The notes under the pieces are model-generated. The model did not search any database. It was not told the DNA's origin and was given only the letters and a program-made list of their open reading frames with translations. The translations under genes were made by a program, and so were the position numbers. Source: Cycas panzhihuaensis (Eukaryota; Cycadophyta). Taken from it: a stretch of DNA of 64,000 bases. Positions 1-13,019 of the stretch are shown in pieces; position 1 is the first letter of the stretch, and each line of letters opens with the position of its first letter. Where the stretch lies: the NCBI GenBank assembly GCA_023213395.1, contig CM041465.1, forward strand, positions 187,433,741-187,497,740, written 5' to 3'.

Positions 1-1800
1 TAGCCATGTAAAGGAGTCTATGTATAATGTTGATATATGACTACAATATACATCATGGTTAGGACTTTAGGTTAGTCAAAGATAAGCATGAATTTATATA
101 TATTGAGGAAAAATTCAAGAACATAAGTAATGGCAAGGTAGCAAAAAGGTGAGTTTTCTTCATCTCAACCTAAGTCAAAATTATTAATAGTAAATGGAAG
201 TAGATAACTTTGTATTATTTCATGTACCATGATTTTTACTTAACTAATGATGATTCCTAGTGAATGAATACCTAATATAATATAACCACTCTCTCCATTA
301 TTGATGAAATTATCTAATAATGCCAATAAGCTAATGTGATGGTTATGGGATATACCAAACTCACATTTATATGATAAGCTAGAAAAGGTTATAAGTTAAC
401 CTAAACCCTCTAATTAGACTCTATGAATTAGTATGAAGAATATAGGTCTTAGGGCTTCTCACTTAGCTTAACTTAGAAAAAGGAGTTGCCTTATAATAGG
501 GACTCATATGCGAGATGTTAAAAACCTAGTAAAGGTATGAGTAAGACTCAACATGACTACTATGACCCAAGCAATAAGCAATGTAACATCTAGATATGAG
601 ATGTCATTAGCTAGAACTTGATAAGTAATCATTGTAAGAAATAACTTAGATTTAGATAAATATTTCTCAATAGTAGGACATATGTTGATTTGATCCAAAT
701 GCTGCCAATCAATAACCTAATGAAGATTAATGTTGAACCATATATCCAAAGGACTTCCTAGTGAACTAGTAGATGCAATTTCTAGTTACTAATATATACT
801 AGTGGATGGGCAATCCTTCATATGGATATCATCAATTCCTATTTGTCACACAAATACATGTTGACTTTTAGTCAAGACTATGTGACTTATTAAGTCTACG
901 AGAGATGTTGGCTTATAAAGGGGTTATTTATAGTACATTAAAAAGGATTATCGATACTTATATTAATAAAAGGGTTACTTAATGTAAAAAGATGGAATTA
1001 ATATAAGAATTAGTTGGGTTGTTGAACCACCTAATATAGGTTGATGCAACAACTAAAAGCTAGTAGCCCTTAGTTATCCGTGTGACTATATAATCCCTTT
1101 GATCAATAAGATGATAGTATTATTACTCATATTTATTTCTTCTTATCTCTAATTTCTTCTCCTTCTTGCGAATGCCATGCTTTTCCTACATTGACATGTT
1201 ACAATTGATTAAGGTCTCCATGTCCCAAAATCACTAATAATGCTCTATTTGTTTTGTAATGTAAATGCCTATACATGTCCAACATTACAATATAAGGATG
1301 GGATAAAAGTGATAGTGATCCATTATAATGAACTGGGCTTAGATGAATTGGCAATAGGGTGAAAAAGCCACATAGTAAACCTATATCCTTTTGTAAGCAT
1401 AATATTTTATTATAATATTAATGGAATAATCCACTTGAATAACTAATAGATTTCTGAATAAAATATTTTATAGATAATCCTAATTGATAACATAATAATT
1501 CATAGTAATGATAATGTTAGTGAAATAATAACTAGGATAAATAACAAATGCAATGATAGACTGGTTGATGCTTGGCACTAAAATGCCTAAGGATGAAATT
1601 AATCCATCATCATATGAAAATAAAAAATAGTCATAACATGCACATGGATCAACCTCTTTTTTATGCCCCTAAATGTTGGATTTGATTTTAATATTAATAA
1701 AATATTAGTAAAGGACTAGGCTCATTATAAGTCATGCCATTATTGTATCCTATGGGGACCCTATCCCCAATAGACTACTCTTAAAGAGACTTACTAAGGT
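1..1800. other. AT-rich intergenic DNA, no gene recognised
   Basis: No open frame of convincing length or composition and no recognised protein motif on either strand. It lies directly upstream of a + strand Ty3/gypsy scrap (1922-2530), so it may be the decayed earlier part of that element, but I could not read RT or protease motifs here. Confidence 0.5.
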
Positions 1801-1921
1801 GGAAGTGAGTAATTCTATATGACTTTCTTCTATGCCCTCATCCTTCTTATATATGTTACTTTTTATTGGTTGACTTTCTAGCACTATTATTTATTATTTA
1901 ATGTTGAGATTAGGATAACAA

Positions 1922-2530
1922 TAATGGAGCTAAAAAGGAATTATACCATAATGAAGGAAGAATTTTTATTAATCATGTATGCAATTAATAAATTCCAATA
2001 TTACATCTATGATGTTCATTCCTTTATATATATTGATAGTGCTACTATTTAATTTATAATTAATAAACCCATGAAGAGTCCTTGAACCATTTGTTTATTG
2101 CTCTTGCTATAGGCCTTTGATGTTCATATTATTCACATGATTTATAAGGTAAATGTCATTAATGATTACTTATCAATGTTATCATGACTAATACTAGTTA
2201 AAGGCCTAGTAGAAAACCATTTTTGGATTAACATTTATTTGTCATAAGCATTCAAAACCTTTAGTTTATAGATATTACAAGCTACAGTATAACATATATC
2301 ATTCCCTCCTACTTATCTAGGAAAAACTGATAAAATCTAGAAAAAATTAATGCCTCTTATATATGGAATAGTGAATTTTTATATAAATATATTTTTATAG
2401 TATCCTATATGGATGTTTGAGGGAAGATGAAATATAGGATATACTTTAGGTTACTCATGATAAGCCTTGCATAGGGCATTTTACCAATGTTGACTTGTTA
2501 TTTCACTACACTTGCGAGATAAACACTTGT
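1922..2530 (+). pseudogene. Ty3/gypsy pol remnant: RNase H end and integrase zinc domain
   Basis: Translating the + strand through a few stops gives the gypsy RNase H signature. An E-EFL-IMYAINKFQYYI block is followed by D-VHSFIYID, then IINKPMKS, then LLLLL-AFDVHII and the VNVINDYLSML end of the domain (normally NVVADFLSRL). Further on (about 2420-2500) comes a REDEI-DIL-VTHDKPCIGHF-like stretch. That is the start of the H2C2 zinc-binding domain at the integrase N-terminus, with its His and the Cys-x-Gly-His motif. Several stops replace Gln or Trp codons. No LTR was found, so this is a truncated dead copy. It is on the opposite strand to the other gypsy element in the window (29264-46700) and so represents a separate insertion. 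The family call is secure; the boundaries are approximate. Confidence 0.75.
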
Positions 2531-3751
2531 TAAGGGGTCATTGCTAATAGTCTAGTTAGGATTAGTTAACATGATTATATCACCAAATTACTCATATAAT
2601 TAACACATTATCACAATACCATCATAATGCCATTATCTCAGTTAATAATTAATATGCATTCCTCATATAATCAACTGGAATGCACAAAGTACATAAGATT
2701 CAACATAACTCTTTATTTTATTAAGCAATATCATTGTCAATGTCTTTTACATCCAAATTTGGAATACATATCTACATACATTCCAATAGACTTACAATAT
2801 TTTCTTACATAGGTGTTCCACACACTTCAAAATATATCACAACATGGAATGCTCAATCCTTAGCATTGGATTAGATGACCCTAGATTAAGTAACTCAACT
2901 CTCACATCAAAATGGTGAGAAAAGTACCTATAAATATCCAAATACATCCCTTTTGGAGGAATGGTTATGACTTTTGGTCAGAACCATTTCATTCCTTAGC
3001 AAATGGTGCCTTTTCACTTAAGACACATTACAACTCCTTAATTAGTGTCTTTTTTGTATGTACATCCATAAGAACATGTGTCCTTAGGTGATGCCATCCT
3101 ATCTAGAGTGTATGGTCTAAATTTGGGTGTACATATTATGGATTTCCTTCTATGCATACCATGTGCATTCCTGTTTATATGCATACCATTTAGATACATA
3201 CCCTATACTATATTCCCTGAGAGTCTTTTTCTTTTATTTTTCCACTATTTTGTATTATGTGTTCCCATTTGTATACCTTAAAGATGTGTACCTATATTCT
3301 TCCAATTAGCATAAGTATGCATTCCAAATTTTCCATGGTCTAATATGTTATATATACCAAATTTTACACCAACATCTATCTTAGGTCAACAAAAAGTGTT
3401 GAGAATCTCTACTCATAAAAAATTTTTAAATTTTGGTTTGTCTTTTCCCTTACATTATACTAAGGCTACTCCTACTACCTTGAATCTATTAGGTCTTCAT
3501 TAGTACTTAATATTTTCTCATTTATTTAGGTGAGGGTAGCTATAATGGCTTCTTTTTCTTTTATCTTTTCTTATAATACAACAATCTTTGCTTTATACCT
3601 TGCTTCCAATTCCTCAATAATATGAATAATCTATTATTCTTTTCCCTCTATCTGGGAGGATGCTTCTCCTATTTCTATTATAGGGGGAGCTCCCACTCCT
3701 CTAGTAAGGGTTTAATCTTGATTTCTTCCTCTTCTTCACCTTGCCTTTGCG
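2531..3751. other. Unassigned AT-rich DNA
   Basis: No recognised gene. Short + strand frames at 3078-3309 are rich in Phe, Tyr, Ile and Cys and look like chance frames in pyrimidine-rich DNA. On the - strand around 3420-3640 a stop-containing frame reads as a Lys/Glu-rich, coiled-coil-like stretch (an IEELEARYKAKI segment) that I cannot assign to a family. This DNA is the left flank of copia element A. Confidence 0.4.
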
Positions 3752-4169
3752 TGTTCCTCTTTTTTTGTAATCTACTTAGAGTATTATTGGATATTAATTT
3801 ATTAATGTATTATTATTATTTAATTACATAATTCAGTGAAATGGACAACTGCCCATTTCATAGAACTCTTATCTTCTTTATTTTAGAATCTTTCCTATAT
3901 TCTAGGAAAAAAAGATTGGGTTGATAATTTTAGTATGTAGGAAGAAAATTATGGCTAGTTGGTATATTGGGTAAAGTAGAGAGAGGATGAGATCCTCAAC
4001 ATAATCATTCTGTAATGTATTTATTTTATTATTATTATAAAATATTATATCTAGAGGTGGGTTTTTCTCCCCTAAAGGGGTTTTCCACCTACTACATTTG
4101 GTGTATTATTGCATTGATTTTTTTGATGTAAATTTAATGTTTACACCTATTGATACCCTTTCTCTAATA
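3752..4169 (+). repeat. 5' LTR of element A
   Basis: Aligns with 17866-18291 from about 3793 onward: shared AATTTATTAATGTATTATT block, shared hairpin at 4055-4090 and shared end. The first 40 bases are poorly conserved, so the start is an estimate. It ends in TA where the 3' LTR ends in CA, a C-to-T change at the conserved terminal dinucleotide. Confidence 0.75.
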
Positions 4170-4181
4170 TAGTATCAGAGC
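4170..4181 (+). other. Primer binding site of element A
   Basis: TAGTATCAGAGC directly after the 5' LTR matches the plant copia PBS TGGTATCAGAGC (complementary to the 3' end of initiator tRNA-Met) at 11 of 12 positions; the one change is G to A. Confidence 0.85.
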
Positions 4182-6108
4182 AGAGTTTTGAAGCAAGGAT
4201 TTGGAGTAGGTTTCAAAACAAGTTAGAAAGATAAATGTTTATCCATAAGAAACCATATTACATATAAAAGGAATATAGCCTCCATATGATCACCTAAACG
4301 AGTAGAAGGCAAAGTCTAGAACTAGGATCTTCAATCCATAGCTCTCAAAGTAAATATAATTAAAAATTAGAGTTCAAGAAAATTCATGCAAAGAAGAAAA
4401 CCTAAGGCGGACAGTTAGAAAGTCTAAAATCAAGGAAGGTTTAAAAAATCCTAAATCAATATTTGAGAAGATGAATCTACATAAAGCATAAGATAAAAAG
4501 GGTTTAAGGCCATCCATCTTAAGGTCTGAATTATTGAAGCATCTATGCCATTGTGAGGGGTAACTAATGGTGGAAAATATAAATTATGCCATTAATAGAG
4601 ATTGCATGTAGTTGATAATGAAGAGAACTAAGACTGAAGACCAGATGAGAGATGCCATCGTTAGGCCCACCATAATGCTTTCAATCGATTCTGTTCCATT
4701 GCCAAATTAACGATGTTGGATCAAAGACAAAAATTAAAGTTAACGCTCAGATATAGAGATGCCAAGTATTATATGTAGCTACCATTACATGGAGGAAGAT
4801 GTAGATGAAAATATCCTCATGCAATCATGCCACAAACCTATTTAAAAATAAATATCTAGATGTCATTATACCATAGACTGAAGAGATTCAAGTTGCACAA
4901 AGTTAAAACTCCAAATGTAGAATGAAGGATAAAATCTCAAATGCTACTAAGAAGATCAAGCCATCATAGCCCTACAAATAAGCTTTTGGGAAAATTTTGT
5001 TTAAACTCTAAATTTTAGTGATTAATACTTATTTTCAATTCCTTTTTTTTTAATTTAAACAAACATAAATTTTATTGAATTTAGTCTATTATTTTTTGCA
5101 AATACAAAAATAATATAATCTGCCTTAATTGGATTTTATATTTGTGATTAATTTATATCTTTTTCTAATGTTCTATTTAAATTTAATCAAATTGAAATAT
5201 AATTTTAGGTATGCCATCCACCAACCCCCCCCACCTTCATGCTAGTCCCCTAGTCATATTAATCGATCATATAACCTTTCCTGGATTTCAAAAGTTATTA
5301 AATCTAGTTAATCAAAATTTTGAGTCTTCTAGCCCTCTTTCCCACTAGCCCACAATCATATGAACCCCCCTATGTGACCTTGAGATGATGATGAAAGGGG
5401 CTTAAGCCCTAGTTTTCAACCCCCCCTCATTTCCAATAGGATACCTATATATTTTTTGCCATAACTTTTTCATTTGGACTCCAAATTTAATTCAAAAAGT
5501 TACGTCAAATTCCTAATTCATACACTAACGTTTTGACTGGTCTTTGGAGTTATTTGGACACTATTTTGATGTATAAAATCCCACACAAAATCAAGCAACT
5601 AAACATAACTAAGTAAGTTTAGGTACGTGATCTCAACCTAAATTTTCCTTTATATTTTTTTAATTTATTATTTTAATTTAATACATATTTAATCTTTTGC
5701 CAAATTCATCAATTAATTATTTTATTTTTTAACCTAATTTTTAATAAATTTATATAATTTATTAAGCAAATAATTAAATTAATATTTCAGTATTTTTTAA
5801 TACAAATGATATTATAAACATATAAATGTTTATATATTTGATTTAATTTTTTTTAATGTATGATTAAATTTATATTTTTTTAATTATTGACTATCATTTT
5901 TATGTGCAAAAGGGTTTATTTCTTTATGTTATTTATAAAAATTAATAAATATAACTACTTATTTATGCTTACTTTGTAATCAACTAATGATATTTCTTGT
6001 TAATTAAAATCAAATATTCTGATTATATTTAATTATGGCTTAATATTTCTTTTTTCACCTTCTTATTCCTTTAAACTTTATTAAAAGAGAATCTCAGGTT
6101 GTTGTTTA
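4182..6108 (+). other. Long non-coding leader of element A
   Basis: About 1.9 kb between PBS and the gag start, without a long frame. It contains C-runs near 5222-5235, 5364-5369 and 5420-5427, a weaker version of the C-run leaders of elements B and C. The 3' third (5640-6080) is extremely AT-rich. No captured host sequence was recognised. Confidence 0.55.
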
Positions 6109-7398
6109 TTGCCCAATATGGCACTCATGCCAAGGACATCATCCTATATCCCAATTCTAGTTGTAATAAGATATAATTATATTGAATGGAAGACTCGAAT
6201 ATCCCATCACCTAAAGCAACAAAAGCTTTGGCAATATATCATAAGAGAATTTACAAAATTGACAAACACTCAATCAGAAGCCTATATGGTATATCTGATA
6301 AACTATGATAGAGCCCTAAGTACCATACTATCCTCTCTCTTACTAAATATAAGTAGGCATTTCTTTGATACAGATGATCTTGCTACTGTTTAGAATATAC
6401 TTAAGGAAAAATATAATAAGGTTGATATTCAAAAGTTGGTCATACTTGAATAACAAATATACAATTTGAACTATGAAGATTTCTCTAAAGTTGAATATTT
6501 TTTATTAAAACTTTAACTTATTAATAAAGACCTAGGAAATTGCATAAAACCTTTAATAAAAGTAGATGATAAAGCTATAATTACCACAAATATAAAAGGC
6601 AACAATACACTCATCCATTTAGTAATTAATAAACTTCCTAAACACTTCAATCTCTTTAAAACTGCTAAGTTGTACGTAGGATATCCTCCAATAACTTTTA
6701 ATCAGTTAACAAATTAATTGATTAAACACTAAATAATGTTAATACAAATTAGAAAAGTACAAGATCCATCACAAGATTTTTTTTCCAAATCTAAGCCACC
6801 AAACAATTATAAATACCAAAATAATCATTAAAAGAATCACAATAGTTATTCCAAATTCGAAAAACCTCATAGAGGTTCTTTTTTAGATAACTTTAATCAA
6901 AATTCTAAATACTCTAGACCACTAGAAAGCTAGAATACTTCTAAATAACCATTCCAAAAATGAAATTCTTTTAACTCTAATCCTAATCAGAACATTAGTT
7001 GTATATATTATCATATAAAGGGGCACATAATCGATGTCTGTAGGAATAGAATTGCTTTTAAATCTTGGAAAGCTTATAAAGGGATCCAATCACAATCCTA
7101 TAATTCTAATCATTTTTTAACTGCTACCACATTAGGACTTTCTACACTCATGTCACAACCACTATTATGGATTTTAGATTCTGGTGCATTCCATCATCTG
7201 ATGGGTCACCAAGAATATCTAACTTCCTACCAATCTGATCTTAATTTTGAAGAGAAAATCTTGTTCAAAAGTGGATCTCAATTAAAAGTTAAAGGTACTA
7301 AAGATGTTATCTTAAAATATGGTTCAATCAAGGACATATTTTATGTTCCATGAATATTCCTTAATCTCTTATTAATTTATCAAATATGCAATAAATAC
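6109..7398 (+). pseudogene. Element A gag and protease (broken)
   Basis: The frame opens MPNMALMPRTSSYIP at 6109, matching the MALM(L/P)GT start of the sister elements B, C and D. A UBN2-type gag region follows (Y-N-Y-I-E-W-K-T-R-I-S-H-H-L). The zinc knuckle near 6990-7050 is damaged (ISCIYYHIKGHIIDVC, second Cys lost to Tyr). The aspartic protease follows at 7162-7350, with WILDSGAFHHLMG (active site D-S-G-A) and a KGTKDVIL--GSIKDIFYVP end. Stops interrupt gag after about 94 codons and repeatedly later. The frame is cut at 7398 by element B and resumes at 15176. Confidence 0.85.
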
Positions 7399-7828
7399 TG
7401 ATAGAATAGGCACATACACACAGTCATCACATCACAGGAATTGAATAGAGACATAGAAAATGACAATGCACATGTACATAGGGTTGACAGGTGGAAAACC
7501 CCTTCTAGGGAAGAAAAACCACCTCCTAATCTAAATTATATTAATAAATAAATGAAACTAAAATATATAATAACCAACCTCCTAAAATAGCCTAGTTTCA
7601 GGCATATGGACAGACCTCCTAGATTCTTGGAACCAATTCCATGAATCTAGGAGACTAATAAATAAGACGAAGGTTTATTGGAATGTGGTTTTGTATTTTA
7701 ATGACCATCCACAAGTCAATTAATTTTTAACATAAGTTTACAACTTTAGAATCACTTAAATTATTTTTAAGACATGTGACTTAAATAATAACTTTAAGAA
7801 ACATAAGTTTACATTATATAATCTAATA
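7399..7828 (-). repeat. 3' LTR of element B
   Basis: 430 bp, matching 14746-15175 base for base in length. Read on the - strand it starts TATTAG (originally TGTTAG) and ends CA. It contains the conserved LTR hairpin at 7490-7524. Confidence 0.93.
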
Positions 7829-7840
7829 TCCCTCTTTAAT
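7829..7840 (-). other. Polypurine tract of element B
   Basis: On the - strand ATTAAAGAGGGA ends exactly at the start of the 3' LTR, the expected plus-strand priming site. A second purine run on the - strand (7886-7896, AAAGGGGGATT sense) lies about 50 bp upstream at the end of pol. Confidence 0.85.
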
Positions 7841-7885
7841 GTAAACTTTTGTACTCGAGAGAAAAGAAGAGCTTCATCACGGTAA

Positions 7886-9800
7886 TCCCCCTTTAATGGA
7901 GACTTCTTTTATTTGTAATAAATCTCTGAGATATAAAAACTTTAGTTCAGTTAATGACTTCGTAAGAATGTCGTAATCAGAAATCATGTTGAATAAGATA
8001 AACAAACAAGATTATCAGTAACTAAATTACGAATAAAATGTTGATGTAATTCAATATGTTTAGTTCTAGAATTAGAAACAGGATTAGTAGTAATAGCAAT
8101 TACACCTTGATTATCAACTTTAATTTCAATTGAAGAGTTTAGAGTCACACCAATTTCATTTAATAGTGATTTTAGCCAAAGTGCTTCTTTACCAGCTTCG
8201 ACTAATGCTCGATATTTGGCTTCAGTTGTTGATAATACTAGTGCCTACATTTTTTTGCTAGACTAAGTAATAGGTGGGTAATCAATAAAAAATACATAAC
8301 CTGAAGTAGATTTACGATCATTTGAATCACACCTTGATCTAATCAGTATATCCAGTTAATGTTAATGGTTTACTACAAAAGTTATAAGTTAAACCATAAA
8401 ACACAGTATTCTTTAGATAGCGTAAGATTCGTTTAGCTGCTTTCTAGTGAGATTCGTGTGGTTGTTGCATATATCGGGAGCATAAGGCAATAGTATAAGA
8501 AATATCAGGGCAAGTGTGTGTAAAATAAATTAGACTACCAATGAGTTATATATATAGAGTTGGATCACATAACGGAGTTAAACAATCAGTAGATTGTTTA
8601 ACTCCTGATTGTAAAAGATTGTATACAGGTTTAGCATTTTCCATGTTAAACCGTTGAATTAAATTCAGAATATACTTAAGTTGGGATAGTGTTATATTTG
8701 ATTAATTTTGATAAACTTGTAAACCTAGAAAGTAATGTAATAGACCTAAATCAGTCATTTCAAATTTATTCATTAAAGTTGATTTAAGATGATGAATATT
8801 ATGGGTTGATGATCCAGTGATAATAATGTCATCAACATAAAGAATTAGAATGGTAAGATTTTCATCTCCACATTTAAAATAAAGATTTAAATCACTAATA
8901 CATCTAGTGTATCCAATGTGGATTAAGTAATCATTGACTTTAGTATACCAAGCTCGAGGAGCTTGTTTTAAACCATAAATAGATTTTTTAAGTTTACAGA
9001 CTAAATTATGATTTTCAATGAATCTAGGTGGCTGTGACATGTAGATCTCTTCTTTGAGATCACCATTCAAGAAAGCACTCTTAACATTCATTTGGTGGAT
9101 TTCCCAACTAAATTTGGCTGCAAGAGAAATAATTATCTTGATTATATTCATCTTTATGATAGGAGCAAAGGTTTCATTATAGTCAATGCCATCTATTTAG
9201 GAAAATCCTTTGGCAACAAGGCGAGCTTTATATTTTTCTACTGTGCCTGTTGAATTATATTTAGTCCTATAAACCCATTTACAATCGACTACATTTTTCT
9301 CAAGTGGGAGAGGAACAAGATCCCAGGTGGAATGTTTAATTAAGGCAACAAATTCAGTCTGCATAGCATCTTACTATACAAGATTATTGTTGGCTTATTT
9401 AAAAGTTTTGGGATCATTGTTTTCCATTATTTTTGCCATTAAGGCAAAATTTGCATGAAGTTTTTGCGCACGTGTGTGCCTAGTATCAGTAGGATTGCCT
9501 ACATTAGATCCAGCATCAGCAAGCGTTTTGGTTGCCCAAACAGGTTGCTTGTAAGTAACTGAATTTGGGGTTGTAGGTTGATTTGATGTACTAGCTTGAA
9601 GAGAAGGATCTGTTTTAGTGGGTTCTGATAGGGTCCAATTTTGGACTTGAGTTGATAAAGAATCTATGATTTTTTAATCAACTTGTTTATTAGAATCGTC
9701 AACCAAATGAGTGTTGGTTAACAAATCTTCAACAGGAAGTTCTACATAAGTAGATGTTGAAGTAGATGCTTCTTCATCAAATACTATATCACGTAAAATA
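7886..9800 (-). pseudogene. Element B reverse transcriptase and RNase H (broken)
   Basis: On the - strand, 9151-8702 is an unbroken 149-codon stretch of copia RT. It has QMNVKSAFLNGDLKEEIY, then KSIYGLKQAPRAWY, then the catalytic YVDDIII and KFEMTDLGLLHYFLGL. Downstream, 8280-7900 gives the RNase H end: STSGYVFFID, LSTTEAKYRALVEA, KEALWLKSLL, VDNQGVIAI, SRTKHIELHQHFIRN and finally the EVSIKGGLP terminus shared with elements A, C and D. The linker from integrase to RT (9800-9160) has several stops. The YVDD core is intact, but stops on both sides make the polyprotein non-functional. Confidence 0.9.
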
Positions 9801-11060
9801 GAAATGTTATGCATGACTGGATCTAAAAGTCTATAGGCTTTGCTCTCTTTGCTGTAGCCAATGAAGATGTATTTTTGACTTTTTCTATCTACTTTTTATG
9901 TTTTTTGTGAGGGATATGTCCCCATGCGATACTATCAAAGATTCGTAAATGTTGGACAGATGGTTTTCTTCTAAACCATTTTTGTTCTGGATGACATTTT
10001 GTAGACAATTACTAGGTAAATGATTTAATAAATAATTAGAGTAGTTAATTACTTCTACCCATAGTTTTAAATCGAGATTCTTTGCATGTAACATGCAACG
10101 AGTCATTTCAATAAGTGTACAGTTTTTGCATTCAGCAACACTATTTTATTGAGGCGTGTATGCGACTGAATGATGGAATTTGTGATTTGCAGAAAGAGGT
10201 AAATTTTCTACTTAAATATTCCTTAGCATTATCAGATTAAAATATTTTGGTTCTTGAATTAGATTGATTTTCCACTAACGTTTTATATTCAACAAAAATA
10301 TCAAACACGTGACTGCGTATTTTAAGCATATAAAACCAACATTTTCTTATATAATCATCAATGAATGTAATGAAATAACGAGATCTTGAGTATGATCGTA
10401 TATTAAAAGGTCCACATATATCAGAGTGGATAAGTTCGAGTGGAGCAGTTGCTTAGTATTGAGTTTTGTGTGGAAATGGATCCATGTGTTGTTTGCCTAT
10501 CACACAGGCTTCACAAACATCATAAATAGTGTTTAATGGTGGTAAACCATGGAGCATTTCATGCTTAATTAAATATTACTGTTTGCCATAACTAGTATGG
10601 GCAAATCTTGCATGCCAAAGTTTGCTAACTGAGTTAGATTTGGTAACAAATGCATTAAAAGATTTTGATTTATTATTTTAAAAACTAGTCATACTATAGA
10701 GACCTGTGTTATGATCAACAGGTCCTAAAGCAATACGTTTGAACTTGTGTAATGGATCCTTAATGATAAATTTATTTTTCTAGAATTCGACGATAAGGTC
10801 TTTCTGGCAGATTTAATAAAGTGAGAGGAGATTTGGTAACAAACCAGGTACGTAAAAAACATCCTTGATTAAATCATCCTTTAGGGTAACATCATTGGAT
10901 CCTTTGACTTTGAGTGGATTACCACTACTGAAAGAAATATCTTCTTCAGAGTTCATTTTGGATTAATAAGTGGTTAAGTTTTTCTAGTGTCCAGTCATAT
11001 GATGGGACATACCAAAGTCAAGGATCCATTGTGGTGGTTGGTTGGAAGGAGCCACAAACG
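9801..11060 (-). pseudogene. Element B protease end and integrase (broken)
   Basis: On the - strand this covers the protease-integrase linker and the integrase core. Near 10560-10480 the GAG_pre-integrase Cys pair region is readable. At 10450-10370 comes the SDICGPF-like start of the core with FIDDYIRKCWFYML. Around 10140 the NSVAECKNCTLIEM segment holds the position of the catalytic Glu, followed by MLHAKNLDLKLWVEVINYSN (10090-10030). Scattered stops and small indels put these parts in different frames. The order matches protease, integrase, RT of Ty1/copia. Confidence 0.8.
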
Positions 11061-12103
11061 CAAAAGTTGTTGCTGCCAAAAAATGATTATGAAATTAATA
11101 GTTTTATGGTCATGATTGTGAATGTGATTGAAAATGGGATTGCTGTTTATTTTGCAATCTCTTAGAAGCTTTCCATGCTTCCGAAGCTATTCTACTTTTA
11201 CATACATTAATAGTATGGTCTCTTTTAGACAGTAGGCACAACTAGTATTTTGAGAAGAAGATGCATTATTTTTGTTAGAAATGAATTGATTTGAAGTATT
11301 CTGGTTTTTAGTTGGACTAGAATATTTAACATTATTTTGAGAATTAGATGGTGAACCTCGATGAGGTTTCTAGAATTTTTGATTATTATGAAAATTATTA
11401 TTCTGTTGTTTATTTTTAAATTGTGGCTTAATTTTAGAAAACAAAGCCTGTGAATGATCTTTTATTGCACTTATTCTAATTAACATTGTCTGATGTTCAA
11501 TCAGTTGGTTTATCAACTGATTGAATGTGATAGATGGATTGCCAGCTTGTTGTCTGGCAGCTTGGTAAAGATTAAAGTGTTTTGGTAATTTATTAACTGT
11601 AAGACGTATGAGGGTGTCGTCATCTTTAACATGTGTAGTTATTTTTTATATATCACCTTCTTTGGTTTTTGATTTAATGCAGTTATCTAAATCTTTATTA
11701 ATTAATTAGATTTTAGTTAAAAAATCCTCAACATTTGTAAAGTTGTCAAAAGTTAAATTATACAATTATTCTTATAGGATAGCTACTTGATGTGTATCAA
11801 CCTTATCATATTTTTCTTCCAAGGTTTTCTAGACAGTGACTAAGTCATCTGTTCAGAAAATTGCCAATTGATTTCTAGTAAGAGTGAATTTAATATGGTG
11901 CCTAATGTGGCATTTGAGTTCATCAGATATACCATAAGACTCTCAGTAGCATCTGCTTTTGGTTTTTGGAATTCACCTGTCATATATCACCATACTTTTT
12001 GCTGTTTAAGTTGATGGGATATGTGATTCCTCAAGTTGGCATAGTTTGAGCTGGTTAATACTGGAATTGGAACGTAGATGACTGTCCCTGGAATTAATGC
12101 CAT
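11061..12103 (-). pseudogene. Element B gag (broken)
   Basis: ATG at 12103 (- strand) opens MALIPGTVIYVPIPVLTSSN, the same start as elements A, C and D, followed by a UBN2-like gag body with about one stop per 40-60 codons. The zinc knuckle lies at about 11190-11245. The first pair reads C-A-Y-C and the second half reads KRDHTINVC, but the halves are one base out of frame, a single-nucleotide deletion. The start was chosen by homology with the sister elements, not by any upstream signal. Confidence 0.82.
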
Positions 12104-13019
12104 ATTGGGAGTGTTGAGGTTTATTTGTAGATTAAAAAGTTATGAAGGTGACTTGAAAAAATAATTACCTAGTAAAAGTATTAATCTTGTTAACAGATCT
12201 AATTCACAAAGACATCTTAATTTGCTTTAATTGATTTTAAGATAAAAAGGATCATGTGTTTTTAAATAGAAATAAACAAACAACTTCTTAAAAAATAATT
12301 TCTTAAGCAGTCATTTTTTAATAAATAATACTTTTTAGAAAATAGTCCCCCTTAGAAAAAAATAGTCCCCCTTGGAAAAAAAATAGCCCCCCTTGAAAAT
12401 AGACTATCCCCTTTCAAAAATAACAAATCCCTTTTAGAAAAAATAAATAATTTCCTTTAAAGAAGTAAGTGTTTTACTTAAAAAAAATTGTAACTATGTA
12501 TTTAGTTTCCCTTTTTATTTTAAAAAAATAGATGTATATTTTTAAGGATTAAATTCAAATCTTATAGATTAAGTGTTGGGGGGGAACAGTATAAAAGAAA
12601 TTAATAAGATAAATATAATGGTGAAAGGTTAATTTGATTTGCCTAAGATTAGCTATGTTTTTTTCAGGTGATTAAATTGTAATTGAAGTTAATCATTAAA
12701 ATGTAGTGAAAGATAATAAAAATAAGGGAATAAAGTTTATAAATACCTTATAAGGAGAAAAATTAAGGAAGAAGGGTTTTGTTTTAAATATTAATTATAA
12801 TTAAATAAAATGTTTGGGGGGGAAGGGGAGAATATAATAAGAGAAAGAGTTTGATTTTGATTACAATAAAAAATAAAACAAAAAAAGTTTGTATTAGACA
12901 ATAATAAATTAAATCAAAAAAGGTAATAATTGAGGAATGAGGGGTATTAGATTTATTTTAATAAAGGTATTATAAAGGGGGAAGGTGTTTTAATAAAAAG
13001 GTATTTAAGGGGGGGGAAA

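Noticed and set aside
3078-3309. Overlapping + strand frames with membrane-protein-like composition
   Set aside because: Short, overlapping, hydrophobic because of pyrimidine-rich DNA; no family motif and no gene context.
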